Positions 16,948 through 25,545 of a stretch of 64,000 nt of DNA are shown one piece after another. Below the pieces are notes generated by a model. The model saw nothing but the letters and a program-made list of their open reading frames with translations, was not told the origin of the DNA and searched no databases. A program made the translations under genes and the position numbers. Position 1 is the first letter of the stretch. Each line of letters begins with the position of its first letter. This DNA comes from Rivibacter sp049446155 (GTDB lineage Bacteria > Pseudomonadota > Gammaproteobacteria > Burkholderiales > Burkholderiaceae_C). The stretch is from the NCBI RefSeq assembly GCF_049446155.1, contig NZ_JBMSEE010000010.1, forward strand, positions 181,049 through 245,048. Reading direction: 5' to 3'.

Positions 16948-19900
16948 ATGAGCGCCACGCCCGACGCCAGGACTGCTGCTATTGCTTCGCGTCGCATCGA
17001 CGATGTCGTGCGCTGGATCCTGCGTTCGCTGGTCGTTGCACTGGCGTACTACATCACCGGTCGTCTGGGCCTGCAGCTGCCGTATCAGGGCGCGTATGTC
17101 ACGCTGATCTGGGCGCCCTCGGGCATCGCGCTCGCGGCGTTGCTGCGCTGGGGGCCATCGATGACACCGGCCGTGGCCGCCGGCGCGCTGGCCGTTGCGT
17201 TGGCCGTGGGCTCCTCGGCGCCACTGGCCGCGGCCTTGTCGATCGGCAACGCGCTTGGGCCGGCCTTCGCGGCCGACTGGCTCGCGCGCCGCGGCTTTCG
17301 AACCGAGCTCGACCGTCGGCAGGATGTGCTTGCCTTCCTCGTCCTCGGCGTCGGGGCGGGAATGGCCATCACCTCGCTGTGCGGCGCACTGTCGCTTCAC
17401 TTCGCGGGCCTGTTGCCGGCACCGCGAGCGCCGGTGGCATGGCTCGCCTGGTGGCTTGGCGACGCGGTCGGTGCCCTGCTGGTTGGCGTTCCACTGCTGA
17501 CCTGGCCCACGGAGCCGGTGCCGGCGCGTCACCGTGCCCAGCTGCGCCGGCACATCGGGACTTTCACGCTGATCGCGGTGACGGTGCTGTGTGGCGCGAT
17601 CACATTCACGCGGCCGGCCTCGGCGGACCTCACGCCGCTCATCTTCGTGCCGCATGCCCTGCTGTGCTGGCTGGTCCTGCGCGCGGGCCTGCACGTCGCA
17701 TCGCTGGCCTCGCTGGCGCTGGCCGCTACGGCTGCCTGGGGCACCGCTCGCGGGCTTGGCCCCTTCTTCAGCGGCGAAGTGCAGCGCGGACTTGCGCTGC
17801 TATGGGGCTACATCGCCACGCTCGCCGTCGTACCGCTGACGATCTCGGTACTGATCGGCGAGCGCCTTCGAAGCGAGGAGCGTTGGCAGCTCGCGCTCGA
17901 GGGCGCGGCCACCGGCGTCGGCGATTGGGACCTGCGCAGCGGTCGCATCTTCTATTCGCGACGCTGGAAGGCCATGCTGGGCTATCGCGACCACGAGATC
18001 GGCGACCGGCTCGAGGAGTGGCAGTCGCGAGTCCACCCCGAGGACGACCCGCGCCTGCGCGCAGCGCTCGAGGACCTGCTGGCACAGCGCAGCAAGGAGC
18101 TGCGTATCGAGCACCGCCTGCAATGCCGCGACGGACGCTGGAAATGGTTCGAGCTGCATGCACGGGTGGTCGAGCGCGGCCCGCGCGGCGAAGCGCTGCG
18201 CGTGATCGCTGCCGGCACCGACATCACCGAACGACGCATGGCCGAGGACCGTCAGCGCCTGTCGTCGCATCTCGTGCAGCATCTTCACGAAGGCCTGGTG
18301 ATCACCGATGCGCAATGCCGCATCCTGCACGTCAACCCTGCCTACACGCGACTGACGGGCACCGCGCGCGACGAGCTCATCGGCAGCGTCCCCGCATTGC
18401 TCGCTGCGACCGACCCGTCGCGGCCCGACGAGCTCGATGCCCTGCGCGGAGACGTGCGCAATGCGCTCGCGGAAGGCGGCGTCTGGCGAGGCGAGCTGGT
18501 CGCCATCCGCCGCAACGGGGAGCGCTACACCCAGCAGACCACGGTGTCGGTGGTGCGCGGCGCGTCGGGCGAGATCGAGCACCACGTGATGGCCGTGTCG
18601 GACATCACCACCGCGCGCCAGCATCGCGAGCAGCTCGAGCGGCTGGCGCACTACGACCCGTTGACCGAATTGCCCAACCGCGTGCGGCTCGCGACGCTGC
18701 TGCGCGAGGCGATCGCCGCCGCCGACCGCGATGGCCACTGGCTCGCGGTGGCCTATCTCGACCTCGACCACTTCAAGCCGCTCAACGACCAGTTCGGCCA
18801 TGACGCCGGCGACCGCCTGCTGGCCGAGCTGGCCGGGCGCCTGCGGGCCACGCTGCGCGGCCACGATGTCGTCGCGCGCCTCGGTGGCGACGAGTTCGTG
18901 CTGCTGATGCGCACCACGTCGCTGGCCGAATGCGCCCAGGGGCTGCAACGCGTGCTGCAGTCGGTGACGCAGCCCTACACCGTGGGCATGCCGCGCGCAT
19001 GGCACGTGACGGCGAGCATCGGGGTCACCGTGTACCCGCTCGACCGGGCCGATGCCGACACGCTGCTGCGCCATGCGGACCACGCGATGTACGGCGCCAA
19101 GCAGGCCGGCCGCAATCAGGTGCAGTTCTTCGATCCCGAGCTCGATCGCCAGACCATCGCGCGGCGCGAGGCGGCGCTGCGCATCGAGCATGCGCTCGAT
19201 GCCGGCGAGTTCTGCCTTTACTACCAGCCCAAGGTCGACATGCAGCGCCGCGAGGTGCTGGGCTTCGAGGCGCTGCTGCGCTGGCAGCGCCCGCACTATG
19301 GCTTGCTGCCTCCGGCGGAATTCCTGCCGCTGGTCGAGAACGCCGAGCTAGCGGTCAAGCTGGGCGACTGGGTCCTCAACGAGGCGCTGCGCCAGCTTGG
19401 CCACTGGACCGAGCAGGGCCATCGCTTCTCGCTCAGTGTCAACGTCTCGGGCCGTCACCTTCAGCATCCCAACTTCGCCGAACGGCTGCGCGAGCTGCTT
19501 GAAGAGCACGACCCGCTGCTCGCGCGTCGTCTGGAGCTGGAGGTGCTGGAGACCGCTGCGCTGGCCGACCTGGGCCGCACCTCGCAGGTGATGGACCGCT
19601 GCCGCACGCTGGGCGTGCGCTTCGCGCTCGACGACTTCGGCACCGGCTATTCGCAGCTCACCTATCTGCGCGAGCTGCCGGTCGACTCGATGAAGATCGA
19701 CCGCTCCTTCGTGCACGGCATGCTGACCAGCAGCGCGGACTTGGCCATCGTCGAAGGCGTGATCGCGCTGTCGCGCACCTTCGGCTGCACCGTGATCGCC
19801 GAGGGCATCGAATCGGCAGCGCAGGCGCGCGCCCTGGTGGCCGCCGGTTGCGTGGTCGGCCAGGGCTATGGCATTGCCGGGCCGATGCCGGCCGCGGCCG

Positions 19901-19962
19901 TGCCGGAGTGGGTGGAGGCCTACCGCCAGCGCGCGCCGGCGGTTCCGACCGAGCCGATCTGA
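16948..19962 (+). CDS. MASE1-PAS-PAS-GGDEF-EAL cyclic di-GMP protein
   Basis: A 1004-residue membrane c-di-GMP enzyme. An N-terminal MASE1 sensor with about eight membrane segments (residues 25-300, including LIWAPSGIALAALLRWGP) precedes two PAS domains (about 315-430 and 440-560). The GGDEF domain has its motif at 646-650 and an inhibitory site RGHD at 637-640, five residues before it, as in product-inhibited cyclases. The EAL domain has EAL at 774-776 in GFEALLRWQRP, metal-site DDFGTGYSQL, and EGIES. The usual QGYxFSxPxP near the end is QGYGIAGPMP, a mild departure. Both catalytic signatures look intact, so synthesis and breakdown of c-di-GMP are both possible. The sensed signal is unknown. 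Confidence 0.95.
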   Translation: MSATPDARTAAIASRRIDDVVRWILRSLVVALAYYITGRLGLQLPYQGAYVTLIWAPSGIALAALLRWGPSMTPAVAAGALAVALAVGSSAPLAAALSIGNALGPAFAADWLARRGFRTELDRRQDVLAFLVLGVGAGMAITSLCGALSLHFAGLLPAPRAPVAWLAWWLGDAVGALLVGVPLLTWPTEPVPARHRAQLRRHIGTFTLIAVTVLCGAITFTRPASADLTPLIFVPHALLCWLVLRAGLHVASLASLALAATAAWGTARGLGPFFSGEVQRGLALLWGYIATLAVVPLTISVLIGERLRSEERWQLALEGAATGVGDWDLRSGRIFYSRRWKAMLGYRDHEIGDRLEEWQSRVHPEDDPRLRAALEDLLAQRSKELRIEHRLQCRDGRWKWFELHARVVERGPRGEALRVIAAGTDITERRMAEDRQRLSSHLVQHLHEGLVITDAQCRILHVNPAYTRLTGTARDELIGSVPALLAATDPSRPDELDALRGDVRNALAEGGVWRGELVAIRRNGERYTQQTTVSVVRGASGEIEHHVMAVSDITTARQHREQLERLAHYDPLTELPNRVRLATLLREAIAAADRDGHWLAVAYLDLDHFKPLNDQFGHDAGDRLLAELAGRLRATLRGHDVVARLGGDEFVLLMRTTSLAECAQGLQRVLQSVTQPYTVGMPRAWHVTASIGVTVYPLDRADADTLLRHADHAMYGAKQAGRNQVQFFDPELDRQTIARREAALRIEHALDAGEFCLYYQPKVDMQRREVLGFEALLRWQRPHYGLLPPAEFLPLVENAELAVKLGDWVLNEALRQLGHWTEQGHRFSLSVNVSGRHLQHPNFAERLRELLEEHDPLLARRLELEVLETAALADLGRTSQVMDRCRTLGVRFALDDFGTGYSQLTYLRELPVDSMKIDRSFVHGMLTSSADLAIVEGVIALSRTFGCTVIAEGIESAAQARALVAAGCVVGQGYGIAGPMPAAAVPEWVEAYRQRAPAVPTEPI

Positions 19963-19971
19963 GCGGCCCGC

Positions 19972-20934
19972 TCAGGCGGCCGCGAGCAAGGTCCGCTTCG
20001 CCTCGGCGTACTCGCGCGCGAGCCGCTCGATCAGCTCGCGCGCCGGCACCACGCGATCGACGACGCCGATGCCCTGCCCGCAACCCCAGATGTCCTTCCA
20101 GGCCTTCTTGGCGCTGTCGCCGCCGCCGAAGTTCATCGAGCTCGGATCGGCCTCGGGCAGCTTGTCGGGATCGAGACCCGAATTGAGGATCGAGCCCTTC
20201 AGGTAGTTGCCGTGCACGCCGGTGAACAGGCTCGAATAGACGATGTCGTCCGAGCTGCTGTCGACGATCATCTGCTTGTAGCCCTCGACCGCGCGCGCTT
20301 CTTCGGTGGCAATGAAGGCTGAGCCGATGTAGGCGAAGTCCGCGCCCATCGCCTGTGCCGCCAGCACCGCGCGTCCGGTGGCGATCGCGCCGCTGAGTGC
20401 GACGGGGCCGTCGAACCACTGGCGGATCTCCTGCACCAGCGCGAACGGGCTCTTGGTGCCGGCATGGCCGCCGGCACCGGCGGCCACGGCGATCAGGCCG
20501 TCGGCGCCCTTCTCGATCGCCTTGCGCGCGAAGGTGTTGTTGATGATGTCGTGCAGCACCACGCCGCCCCAGCCGTGGACGGCCTCGTTCACGTCGGTGC
20601 GCGCGCCGAGCGACGTGATCACGATCGGCACCTTGTACTTCGCGCACACGCTCATGTCGTGCTCGAGCCGGTCGTTGCTCTTGTGCACGATCTGGTTGAT
20701 CGCGAACGGCGCGGCCGGCTTGTCGGGATTGGCGCGGTTGTAGGCCGCAAGCGTTTCGGTGATCTCGGCCAGCCACTCGTCGAGTTGCGAGGCCGGGCGC
20801 GCGTTGAGCGCGGGCATCGAGCCGACGATGCCGGCCTTGCACTGCTCGATCACGAGCTTGGGGTTGCTGATGATGAACAGCGGCGAGCCGATGATCGGCA
20901 GCGGCAGGTTCGCAAGAACGGGCGGCAAAGGCAT
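19972..20934 (-). CDS. Nitronate monooxygenase / 2-nitropropane dioxygenase family
   Basis: A 320-residue FMN-dependent TIM-barrel enzyme of the NMO family, which oxidises alkyl nitronates such as propionate-3-nitronate. Typical blocks are NLPLPIIGSPLFIISNPKLV, the FMN phosphate region GGHAGTKSPFALVQEIRQWF, and SGAIATGRAVLAAQAMGADF followed by AYIGSAF. The start at 20934 (MPLPPVLANLPLPI) fits the family. The gene follows the acyl-CoA dehydrogenase by 23 nt on the same strand, so the two are probably cotranscribed. The pairing suggests acyl/enoyl chemistry, and some relatives are annotated as enoyl reductases. Confidence 0.9.
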   Translation of the reverse strand: MPLPPVLANLPLPIIGSPLFIISNPKLVIEQCKAGIVGSMPALNARPASQLDEWLAEITETLAAYNRANPDKPAAPFAINQIVHKSNDRLEHDMSVCAKYKVPIVITSLGARTDVNEAVHGWGGVVLHDIINNTFARKAIEKGADGLIAVAAGAGGHAGTKSPFALVQEIRQWFDGPVALSGAIATGRAVLAAQAMGADFAYIGSAFIATEEARAVEGYKQMIVDSSSDDIVYSSLFTGVHGNYLKGSILNSGLDPDKLPEADPSSMNFGGGDSAKKAWKDIWGCGQGIGVVDRVVPARELIERLAREYAEAKRTLLAAA

Positions 20935-20957
20935 GAGGACTCCGAACGGCAAGGAGA

Positions 20958-22742
20958 TCAGAAGGCGTCGGGCGCCAGCGCGTTGACGCTCTCGCCGCCT
21001 TCGACGATGGCATCGCGCAGCGCCGGCACGCGCGAAAGGATGTGCTCGGCGTAGAAGCGCGCGGTGACGACCTTGGCGGCCATGAAGGCGGCATCGCTCG
21101 CGGCGTTGTCCTCGGCCGCAATCAGCGCGCGCGCCATCTGCCAGCCGGCCACCACATTGCCTGCCAGCATCAGGTAGGGCACCGAGCCCGCGAACACCGC
21201 GTTGGGGCTCGCCTTGGTTTGTCCGGCCACGAAGTCGACCACCTGCTCGAAGGCCTCGCGCGCAGCCCTCAGGCGCTTGAGCATCGACTTGGCCGCATCG
21301 CTCTTGCGATCCGACAGCTGGGCTTCGGTCGCGGCGATCTGCCGTGCGATCGCCTTGGCGACCTGGCCGCCGTCGCGCGCCGTCTTGCGCCCGACGAGGT
21401 CGTTGGCCTGGATCGCCGTCGTGCCCTCGTAGATCGGCAGGATGCGCGCGTCGCGGTAGTACTGCGCCGCGCCGGTTTCCTCGATGAAGCCCATGCCGCC
21501 GTGCACCTGCACGCCGAGCGACGTGGCCTCCAGGCTCATCTCGGTGCTGTAGCCCTTCACCAGCGGCACCATGAACTCGTAGAAGGCCTGGTTCTGCTTG
21601 CGCACCTCTGCATCGGGATGCGCGTGCGCGGCGTCGTACGCGGCCGCGGCGGTGATCGCCATCGCGCGGCAGCCTTCGGTCAGCGCGCGCATGGTCATCA
21701 GCATGCGCTTGACGTCGGGGTGGTGGATGATCGGACCGCTGCCCGGCAGCGAGCCGTCGACCGGGCGGCTTTGCACGCGGTCCTTCGCGTAGGCGGCAGC
21801 TTTCTGGTAGGCGCGTTCGGCCACCGCGATGCCCTGCATGCCCACCGCGTAGCGGGCCGCGTTCATCATGATGAACATGTACTCGAGGCCGCGGTTCTCC
21901 TGGCCGATGAGATAACCGGTCGCGCCGCCATGGTCGCCGAACTGCAGCACCGCGGTCGGGCTGGCCTTGATGCCCAGCTTGTGCTCGATGCTCACGCAGT
22001 GCACGTCGTTGCGCTCGCCCAGCGAGCCATCGGCATTCACCATGAACTTGGGCACGATGAAAAGCGAGATGCCCTTCACGCCCTCCGGGGCGCCGGCCAC
22101 GCGCGCGAGCACCAGGTGGACGATGTTGTCCGCCATGTCGTGCTCGCCGTAGGTGATGAAGATCTTGGTGCCGAAGAGCTTGAACGAACCGTCGGCCTGC
22201 GGCTCGGCGCGCGTGCGCACCAGCGCGAGATCGCTGCCGGCTTGCGGCTCGGTCAGGTTCATCGTGCCCGTCCACTCGCCGGAGATCATCTTCGGGATGT
22301 AGGTCTGCTGCTGCTCGGGCGTACCGGCGGTCAGCAGCGCCTCGATCGCGCCGTCGGTCAGCAGCGGGCACAACGCGAAGCTCAGGTTGGCGCTGTTGAC
22401 CATCTCGATGCAGGCCGCGCCGATGGTCTTGGGCAGGCCCTGGCCACCGAAGTCGACCGGATGCTGCAGGCCCTGCCAGCCGCCTTCGACGAACTGACGA
22501 AAGGCCTGCTTGAACCCCGGCGTGGTGGTGACGTTGCCGTCCTTCCAGAAGCTGGGTTGCTGGTCGCCGGTCCAGTTCAGCGGCGCCATCACGCCCTCGT
22601 TGAGCTTGGCGCATTCCTCGAGCACGGCTTGCGCGGTCTCGAAGCCGGCGTCCTCGTAGCCGGGCAACTGGGCCACCGCTTCGATGCCGGCCAGCTCCTT
22701 CATGCAGAACAGCATGTCCTTCACGGGCGCCTGGTAACTCAT
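20958..22742 (-). CDS. Acyl-CoA dehydrogenase, large C-terminally extended type
   Basis: A 594-residue FAD flavoenzyme that introduces the alpha-beta double bond in acyl-CoA and passes electrons to ETF. Motifs: TGTMNLTEPQAGSDLALVRT, FGTKIFITYGEHDM, VHGGMGFIEETGAAQYYRD and ILPIYEGTTAIQANDL with the catalytic Glu. The length and N-terminus (MSYQAPVKDMLFCMKELAGI) match the roughly 600-residue class with an extra C-terminal domain, often called AcdA/DmdC-like or 3-methylmercaptopropionyl-CoA dehydrogenase-like. Substrate is not settled by sequence. It lies just downstream of etfBA, its electron acceptor, separated by a predicted terminator. Confidence 0.95.
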   Translation of the reverse strand: MSYQAPVKDMLFCMKELAGIEAVAQLPGYEDAGFETAQAVLEECAKLNEGVMAPLNWTGDQQPSFWKDGNVTTTPGFKQAFRQFVEGGWQGLQHPVDFGGQGLPKTIGAACIEMVNSANLSFALCPLLTDGAIEALLTAGTPEQQQTYIPKMISGEWTGTMNLTEPQAGSDLALVRTRAEPQADGSFKLFGTKIFITYGEHDMADNIVHLVLARVAGAPEGVKGISLFIVPKFMVNADGSLGERNDVHCVSIEHKLGIKASPTAVLQFGDHGGATGYLIGQENRGLEYMFIMMNAARYAVGMQGIAVAERAYQKAAAYAKDRVQSRPVDGSLPGSGPIIHHPDVKRMLMTMRALTEGCRAMAITAAAAYDAAHAHPDAEVRKQNQAFYEFMVPLVKGYSTEMSLEATSLGVQVHGGMGFIEETGAAQYYRDARILPIYEGTTAIQANDLVGRKTARDGGQVAKAIARQIAATEAQLSDRKSDAAKSMLKRLRAAREAFEQVVDFVAGQTKASPNAVFAGSVPYLMLAGNVVAGWQMARALIAAEDNAASDAAFMAAKVVTARFYAEHILSRVPALRDAIVEGGESVNALAPDAF

Positions 22743-22765
22743 TCTTGTCTCCTCAACAGCCGAAG

Positions 22766-22800
22766 AAAAAGCGCCCGGACGCAAGGACGTCGAGGCGCTT
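22766..22800 (-). terminator. Intrinsic terminator after etfA
   Basis: On the minus strand AAGCGCC...GGCGCTT, extended inward by GACG/CGTC, is followed by TTTTTCTTC. It lies 22 nt after the etfA stop and 23 nt before the acyl-CoA dehydrogenase start, so it should partly or wholly uncouple the two. Confidence 0.7.
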
Positions 22801-22821
22801 GAAGATCACGCGCAATGCAGC

Positions 22822-23751
22822 TCAGAGCTGCTTGACCAACTCGGGCACGGCCTCGAACAGGTCGGCCTCGAGGCCGTAGTCGGCCACGCTGAAGATCGGC
22901 GCCTCCGGATCCTTGTTGATCGCGACGATCACCTTGGAGTCCTTCATGCCGGCCAGGTGCTGGATCGCGCCGCTGATGCCGCAGGCGACATACAGGCTGG
23001 GCGCGACGATCTTGCCGGTCTGGCCGACCTGCCAGTCGTTGGGCGCGTAGCCGGCGTCGACCGCGGCACGGCTCGCACCGAGCGCGGCGCCGAGCTTGTC
23101 GGCCAGCGGCGTGAGCACCTCGTTGAACTTGTCGCTCGAGCCCAGCGCACGGCCGCCGGAGACGATGATCTTCGCGGCGGTGAGCTCCGGGCGGTCGCTC
23201 TTGGTGACCTCGCGGCCGACGAAGGCGCTCTTGCCGGAGTCGGCCACCGCGGGGATGTTCTCGACCGCCGCGTTGCCGCCGGTGCCCGCGGCGTCGAAGC
23301 CGGTGGTGCGCACGGTGATGACCTTCACCGCATCGCTGGTCTGCACGATGGCGATGGCGTTGCCGGCGTAGATCGGGCGCTCGAAGGTGTCGGGCGCATC
23401 GACCTTGGTGATATCGCTGATCTGCGCGACGTCGAGCTTGGCGGCCACGCGCGGCGCGACGTTCTTGCCGTGCGCGGTGGCTGGGAACAGCAGGTGGCTG
23501 TAGCTGCCCGCGATGGCCAGCACTTGCGCGGCCACGTTCTCGGCGAGTTGCTCGCCCAGCTGCGGCGCGTCGGCCAGCAGCACCTTGGCGACACCCTGGA
23601 CCTGCGCGGCCGCCTGCGCGGCGCCGGCCGCGTTGTGGCCGGCGATCAGCACGTGGACATCGCCGCCGCACTGAGTCGCGGCGGTGATGGTGTTGAGCGT
23701 GGCGCCCTTGAGGGTGCCGTGGTCGTGTTCAGCGATGACAAGTACGGTCAT
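22822..23751 (-). CDS. etfA: Electron transfer flavoprotein, alpha subunit
   Basis: The 309-residue FAD-binding subunit of ETF, which carries electrons from acyl-CoA dehydrogenases to ETF:quinone oxidoreductase. The C-terminal FAD signature is clear: VSGGRALGSSDKF, AVDAGYAPNDWQVGQTGKIV, LYVACGISGAIQHLAGM, VIVAINKDPEAPIF and VADYGL. It starts 2 nt after the etfB stop, so the subunits are cotranslated in balanced amounts. Confidence 0.97.
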   Translation of the reverse strand: MTVLVIAEHDHGTLKGATLNTITAATQCGGDVHVLIAGHNAAGAAQAAAQVQGVAKVLLADAPQLGEQLAENVAAQVLAIAGSYSHLLFPATAHGKNVAPRVAAKLDVAQISDITKVDAPDTFERPIYAGNAIAIVQTSDAVKVITVRTTGFDAAGTGGNAAVENIPAVADSGKSAFVGREVTKSDRPELTAAKIIVSGGRALGSSDKFNEVLTPLADKLGAALGASRAAVDAGYAPNDWQVGQTGKIVAPSLYVACGISGAIQHLAGMKDSKVIVAINKDPEAPIFSVADYGLEADLFEAVPELVKQL

Positions 23752-23753
23752 GG

Positions 23754-24503
23754 TCAGATCACCTTCGCTTCGTTCTTGAGCTTGGCCACCAGCGTGGCGA
23801 CGTCGGGCACCTTGATGCCGGCCGAGCGCTTGGGCGGCTCGCTGACCTTGAGCGTCTTGATGCGCGGCGTGACATCGACGCCGAGATCGGCCGGCTTGAC
23901 CGTCTCGAGCGGCTTCTTCTTGGCCTTCATGATGTTGGGCAGCGTCACGTAGCGCGGCTCGTTGAGGCGCAAGTCGGTGGTGATCACGGCCGGCAGCGAC
24001 AGCGACACGGTCTCCAGGCCGCCGTCGACCTCCCGCGTGACCTTGACCTTGCCATCGGCCACCTCGACCTTGGAGGCGAACGTGGCTTGCGGCAGATCTG
24101 CCAGCGCGGCCAGCATCTGGCCGGTCTGGTTGCAGTCGTCGTCGATGGCCTGCTTGCCCAGGATCACGAGGCCGGGCTGCTCCTTGTCGACCAGGGCCTT
24201 GAGGATCTTGGCCACGGCCAGCGGCTGCAGCTCGGCGTCCGTCTCGACCAGGATGGCGCGGTCGGCGCCGATGGCCATCGCCGTGCGCAGCGTCTCCTGG
24301 CACTGGGTCACGCCGCACGACACCGCGACGATCTCGGTGACGATGCCCTTTTCCTTCAGGCGCGTGGCCTCTTCGACGGCGATCTCGTCGAAGGGGTTCA
24401 TGCTCATCTTGACGTTGGCGATGTCCACACCGCTGCCGTCGCTCTTCACGCGCACCTTGACGTTGAAGTCAACCACGCGCTTGACCGGAACCAGGGCCTT
24501 CAT
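23754..24503 (-). CDS. etfB: Electron transfer flavoprotein, beta subunit
   Basis: The 249-residue AMP-binding subunit of ETF, beginning MKALVPVKRVVDFNVKVRVK. The family blocks MNPFDEIAVEEATRLKEKG, the AMP-site region LVILGKQAIDDDCNQTGQML and the C-terminal LPNIMKAKKKPLE are present. A GAGGAG ribosome-binding site precedes the ATG. It is the first gene of etfBA and divergent from murI. Confidence 0.97.
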   Translation of the reverse strand: MKALVPVKRVVDFNVKVRVKSDGSGVDIANVKMSMNPFDEIAVEEATRLKEKGIVTEIVAVSCGVTQCQETLRTAMAIGADRAILVETDAELQPLAVAKILKALVDKEQPGLVILGKQAIDDDCNQTGQMLAALADLPQATFASKVEVADGKVKVTREVDGGLETVSLSLPAVITTDLRLNEPRYVTLPNIMKAKKKPLETVKPADLGVDVTPRIKTLKVSEPPKRSAGIKVPDVATLVAKLKNEAKVI

Positions 24504-24683
24504 GAAACGCTCTCCTCGAAGGAAGTCTGTGCAAAACCTGACGGCATTCTATGGAGCGACGAGGAGGCAACTGCCTGGGTCGGCCACAAAAAAGCACGAT
24601 CGTTCGATTTCAGATTCTACTCGAATGGCTTCGACCGCCTGCCACCTGCGCGACAACCGGCACCGCAGCTAGACTCGCGCGCC

Positions 24684-25529
24684 GTGTCCGCCGCCCGTGT
24701 GTCGCCCGAACCCGCAGCCATTGGCTCGCCCACTCTCCATGTCGGCGTGTTCGATTCCGGCGTGGGAGGGCTGTCTGTGTTGCGCGCGCTGCGTCGGCAC
24801 TTGCCGGGCGCGCGCCTGAGCTACCTCGCCGACTCGGCACATGCGCCGTATGGCGAGCGCGATGCCGCTTTCGTTGCCGAGCGCTCGCGCGCGATGACGA
24901 GCGTGCTCGTCGAGCGGGGCGCACAGTTGGTCGTCGTCGCCTGCAACACGGCCACCGCGCTGGCGATCGACGGGCTGCGTGAAGCGCATCCGTCCTTGCC
25001 CTTCGTCGGCGTCGAGCCGGGTATCAAGCCGGCGCTGGCTGCCACACGCGTTGGCCGCGTGGGTGTGATGGCCACGAGCGCCACGCTGTCCAGCGAGCGC
25101 TTTCGCCGGCTGCTGCAAGCGCAGGCCGCGCTTCATCCCTCGGTGGACGTCGCATTGCAGCCGTGCCCCGGTCTCGCCCGCGCGCTCGAACAGGGCCCCG
25201 CGGGGATGGCCCAGGTAGCCGAACTCGCGCAGCGCTACGCGCGGCCCTTGCGCGAGGCTCGGGTCGACGTCGTCGTGCTTGGCTGCACACACTATCCGTT
25301 CGCAGCAGCCGAGATCGCGGCCGCGCTCGGGCCCGATGTGACGCTGCTCGACACCGCCGTCGCGGTGGCACAGCAGGCGGCGCGCCTGGCGGCCAACCTC
25401 GAACCCCTGGCCATCACCGACGCCAGCACCACGCTCGGGACCACCGGCGATCCGCAGGCGCTCGCCGACATCGCGCGCGCGTGGCTGGACTTCCCGTTCG
25501 ACGTGCCGCCCTTGCGCATCGACACCTGA
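24684..25529 (+). CDS. murI: Glutamate racemase
   Basis: MurI makes D-glutamate for peptidoglycan from L-glutamate without cofactor. Both catalytic cysteines are present: VVACNTATALAIDGL and VLGCTHYPFAAAEI; the N-terminal substrate motif is VGVFDSGVGGLSVLRAL. About 281 residues. The start is uncertain: GTG at 24684 is used, and GTG at 24699 is equally possible. The same frame stays open far upstream, but that stretch lies antisense to etfB and does not resemble MurI. It is convergent with the tRNA-Leu(UAA) gene, 16 nt away. Confidence 0.95.
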   Translation: MSAARVSPEPAAIGSPTLHVGVFDSGVGGLSVLRALRRHLPGARLSYLADSAHAPYGERDAAFVAERSRAMTSVLVERGAQLVVVACNTATALAIDGLREAHPSLPFVGVEPGIKPALAATRVGRVGVMATSATLSSERFRRLLQAQAALHPSVDVALQPCPGLARALEQGPAGMAQVAELAQRYARPLREARVDVVVLGCTHYPFAAAEIAAALGPDVTLLDTAVAVAQQAARLAANLEPLAITDASTTLGTTGDPQALADIARAWLDFPFDVPPLRIDT

Positions 25530-25545
25530 AGCGCTCGATCGAGCC

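Noticed and set aside
24087..24683. A 199-residue N-terminal extension of murI
   Set aside because: The frame is open only because it lies opposite etfB; MurI homologues start at the VGVFDSGVGG region, so a GTG near 24684 is used.
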